DNA of 13,773 nucleotides from Rubrobacter sp. (lineage in GTDB: Bacteria; Actinomycetota; Rubrobacteria; Rubrobacterales; Rubrobacteraceae): the NCBI GenBank assembly GCA_016781725.1, contig JADDPU010000207.1, positions 1-13,773 of the forward strand, read 5' to 3'. Shown here one piece after another: positions 11,698 to 13,773 of the stretch. The position numbers were made by a program, and so were the translations under genes. Every line of letters starts with the position of its first letter. The first letter of the stretch is position 1. The notes beneath the pieces are model-generated. The model saw only the letters and a list, made by a program, of their open reading frames with translations. It had not been told where the DNA came from and made no database searches.

Positions 11698-13773
11698 GTG
11701 CTCTCTGACCTGATCCGGGTCCTCCCCATAGCCTTTCTAATCGGGGTCTTGCCCGGGTGGTTCTGGACGAGGTGCCTGCTCGCCTCCGACGACTACGCCG
11801 AGCGCCTCGCCTACACCATCGCGCTCTCCTTGACGCTGGTGCCGGCGGTGGCCCTCGCGCAGGTTTACGTCTTCGGTACTGGCGTCACCTCCACCGTGGC
11901 CGTCCTCTCGGCGGGGCTGGTCTTTTTGACGGGGCTCGCCGCCCACCTCGTCCTCGGACCGGCGAAGGGGGCTGTGGTCCCCCTGCTTCGGCCGCCCTCG
12001 CCGCCGGGACTCTCCGCGCTCGTGCCGCTCGCCGCTGGCGTGGCGCTGGCCCTGGGGATGCTCTTCGGGGTCGTCTCAGGCGACTGGGTGATGATCCCGA
12101 TAGCACTCCTCGTCCTCGCGGCCGGCGCGCTCTACTGGTGGTCTCTGCGGGGGCGCAGCCTGCTCCCGCGCGAAGAGGCCACGGAAGGCTCGGGCCTGGA
12201 GGTCTCCGCGGCGACGCGCTACGGGCTGCTCTCCGCGGTGCTCTTGCTCGTGCTCGCGCGCGGTTACCTAGGCCCCTTAGTGCGAGGCTGGCCCTATCCG
12301 AGGGGCGTAGACCGCTACGAGCACGCCGTGATGGCGGGCATGATGATGACCGAGGGGAGCAACGAGTCGTTCATGCTCTACCCCCCTGGCTTCCACCTGC
12401 TTACCGCCATGCTCTCACGCCTCAGCGGCCTGGAGCCGCTCGGGGTCTTCCCGGTCCTGGCCCCCACGCTGCCGCTGCTTGGCGCGCTCGCCCTCTACGC
12501 GCTGGCGCGCCGGCTCTGGGGGTGGGAGTACGGGGTGGCCGCTGCCCTCTTCTCCGGCCTGCTCCTCGGCGGCACCTTCATGCACTTCGCCGAGGCGCGC
12601 TACCCCAACTTTCTGGGGGAGTATTTCCTGGTAGTGCTGACCCTCGCCGCCCTGGCCGCGATGTACGCCGCCCCCTCCGCGCGCGGCGGCCTCCTGCTGG
12701 CCCTGCTCGGCTCCTCGGCGGTCCTCTACCACCAGATAGCGAGCTACAGCGTCGCTGTGATGCTCGGGCTGGTCTCAGTGTTCTTCCTGCCTTACCTGCT
12801 CCTCAAGGAGCGCCGGAAGGGCGTCTCTTTGCTGGCCTCGCTCGCCTTGCTCTTCCTCCTCTCGGTGCTCTACGCCTGGGACACCTACGACCTGCCGAGC
12901 CTGGTCGCCGGGCTGCTCGGCGGCTCTGAGACGACCGGCCGCGGGGGCGAGGCCGTGGCGATGGCGATAGGCACGAAACCCGCCAACGGCCCGGCGCACT
13001 TCCTGATGACGCTCTCGCACCCGGTCCTCTGGCTCGGCCTGCTCGGCCTTGTGCTCTTGATCGCGGACCGCAGGAACGCGAGGGGCCTCCCCGACGCCCT
13101 GGTGCGCCTCACCCTCCTGATGTGGACCGTGCTGCTGTTCGTCGGCAGCCTGACTTCGTACAGCGGCTTCCCCGACCGCTTCGAGCGCGACTTGGGCGTG
13201 CCTCTGGCGTTGCTGGCGGGCCTGGCCCTCGTGACCCTCCTGCGGTCCCTGTGGGCTTCGCGGGCGGGCGGGCGGGCCGCCTTCGCTGTGGCCCTGACGG
13301 CGACGCTCCTCTGCGCGACGCTCCTGGGGACGCAGGCGGCGCTCAACCTTGAGGAAGCCGCAGGCCCGAGCCCGCGCCCCAAGGACCGGCCGGCCCCGCC
13401 CGAGGTCGTCGCCGCGGGCAGGTGGCTAGAGGAGCACAACACCGGCGGCAGCATCATCGCGACCCCCTACCTGGATTACGTCCCGAGCCGCGGGATGCTC
13501 GCCATGGGCGGATACACCGGGATGCAGTCGTACGACGCGGCCCGGATACGCCGCGCCAGGGACCTGCCGCCCTTCGGGGCCAGGCCGCTGTGGGACGCCC
13601 TCGCGGTGATGTACGACCCGGCCAGCGAGCGCGCGCGGCGCGTCGTCCGGGAGAACGACGTCCGCTACGTAGTGTTCCACAAACGCTACCCTGGCCTAAA
13701 CTGGCGCCTCTTCGAACGCCACAAGGAGCTGTACAGGACGGCCTTCGAGAACGAGAGCGTTGTGATCTTCGCG
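11698..13773 (+). CDS. large polytopic GT-C-like membrane glycosyltransferase, 3' end outside window
   Basis: An uninterrupted frame of 692 codons runs off the window edge. It has many membrane helices through about residue 560, then a soluble domain. The helix-loop pattern and the first large outer loop, with RGVDRYEH (202-209; Asp205) and LYPPGFHLLTA (227-237), are typical of GT-C glycosyltransferases that use lipid-linked sugars outside the membrane. RYPNFLGEYF (301-310) and LYHQIASY (343-350) are other likely outer or functional motifs. The C-terminal part (VVAAGRWLEEH, then IIATPYLDYVPSRGMLAMGG, later NDVRYVVFHK) resembles the exported tail of YfhO-like and related membrane proteins. The start is GTG 11698, with GGGGGG about six bases upstream; an in-frame GTG at 11647 lies inside the hairpin and is less likely. 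Substrates are unknown. Confidence 0.85.
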   Translation, partial: MLSDLIRVLPIAFLIGVLPGWFWTRCLLASDDYAERLAYTIALSLTLVPAVALAQVYVFGTGVTSTVAVLSAGLVFLTGLAAHLVLGPAKGAVVPLLRPPSPPGLSALVPLAAGVALALGMLFGVVSGDWVMIPIALLVLAAGALYWWSLRGRSLLPREEATEGSGLEVSAATRYGLLSAVLLLVLARGYLGPLVRGWPYPRGVDRYEHAVMAGMMMTEGSNESFMLYPPGFHLLTAMLSRLSGLEPLGVFPVLAPTLPLLGALALYALARRLWGWEYGVAAALFSGLLLGGTFMHFAEARYPNFLGEYFLVVLTLAALAAMYAAPSARGGLLLALLGSSAVLYHQIASYSVAVMLGLVSVFFLPYLLLKERRKGVSLLASLALLFLLSVLYAWDTYDLPSLVAGLLGGSETTGRGGEAVAMAIGTKPANGPAHFLMTLSHPVLWLGLLGLVLLIADRRNARGLPDALVRLTLLMWTVLLFVGSLTSYSGFPDRFERDLGVPLALLAGLALVTLLRSLWASRAGGRAAFAVALTATLLCATLLGTQAALNLEEAAGPSPRPKDRPAPPEVVAAGRWLEEHNTGGSIIATPYLDYVPSRGMLAMGGYTGMQSYDAARIRRARDLPPFGARPLWDALAVMYDPASERARRVVRENDVRYVVFHKRYPGLNWRLFERHKELYRTAFENESVVIFA

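Noticed and set aside
11757..12929. Plus-strand open frame of about 390 codons in another frame of the last gene
   Set aside because: It is Arg/Ala/Pro-rich and out of frame with the 692-codon membrane protein, which has proper helices and motifs and stays open to the edge.

Overview
The window is high-GC bacterial DNA with frequent TTG and GTG starts and strong G-rich Shine-Dalgarno (SD) sites. I read it as a chromosomal segment of a high-GC actinobacterium. The protein style reminds me of Rubrobacter, but that is recall and not a computed placement. I saw no tRNA, rRNA, CRISPR array, insertion sequence or phage gene. The overall theme is cell-envelope and exported-glycan biology.

Layout. 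(1) 90-1049 (+) is a membrane-anchored alpha/beta hydrolase. It converges on a minus-strand group: a small Tat lipoprotein that keeps only the tail of a sulfatase (2335-2691), a six-helix membrane protein (1678-2295) and a PaaI-like hotdog thioesterase (1046-1567). (2) A 347-base intergenic region separates that group from a GalE-like sugar-nucleotide epimerase (3039-4025, +). The epimerase converges on, and overlaps, a minus-strand glycan operon. Its order of transcription is sqdB (UDP-sulfoquinovose synthase, 6560-7762), a possible 25-codon ORF (6414-6491), a DUF2304-GT2 fusion glycosyltransferase (5362-6414) and a Wzx/MATE-type flippase (3997-5295). (3) A 327-base divergent promoter region lies between sqdB and a DUF2723/TMEM260-like membrane glycosyltransferase (8090-9742, +). 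(4) That gene converges on a complete lipoprotein sulfatase (9739-11379, -). A second divergent promoter region of 318 bases follows. (5) The window ends inside a large polytopic GT-C-like membrane protein (11698 to the edge, +), which has no stop codon in the window.

How the parts may work together. SqdB makes UDP-sulfoquinovose from UDP-glucose and sulfite. The epimerase supplies another nucleotide sugar. The GT2 enzyme resembles polyprenyl-phosphate sugar synthases, the flippase could move a lipid-linked product across the membrane, and the DUF2723 and GT-C proteins are the kind that use lipid-linked sugars outside. No sulfolipid synthase (SqdX/SQD2-type GT4) is visible here. The attractive hypothesis is therefore a sulfoquinovose-containing surface glycan or glycoprotein, with ordinary sulfolipid synthesis encoded elsewhere as the conservative alternative. 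AT-rich TTAACC/ATTAA-type repeats sit at promoters in both divergent regions, which suggests that sqdB, the DUF2723 gene, the sulfatase and the GT-C gene share a regulator.
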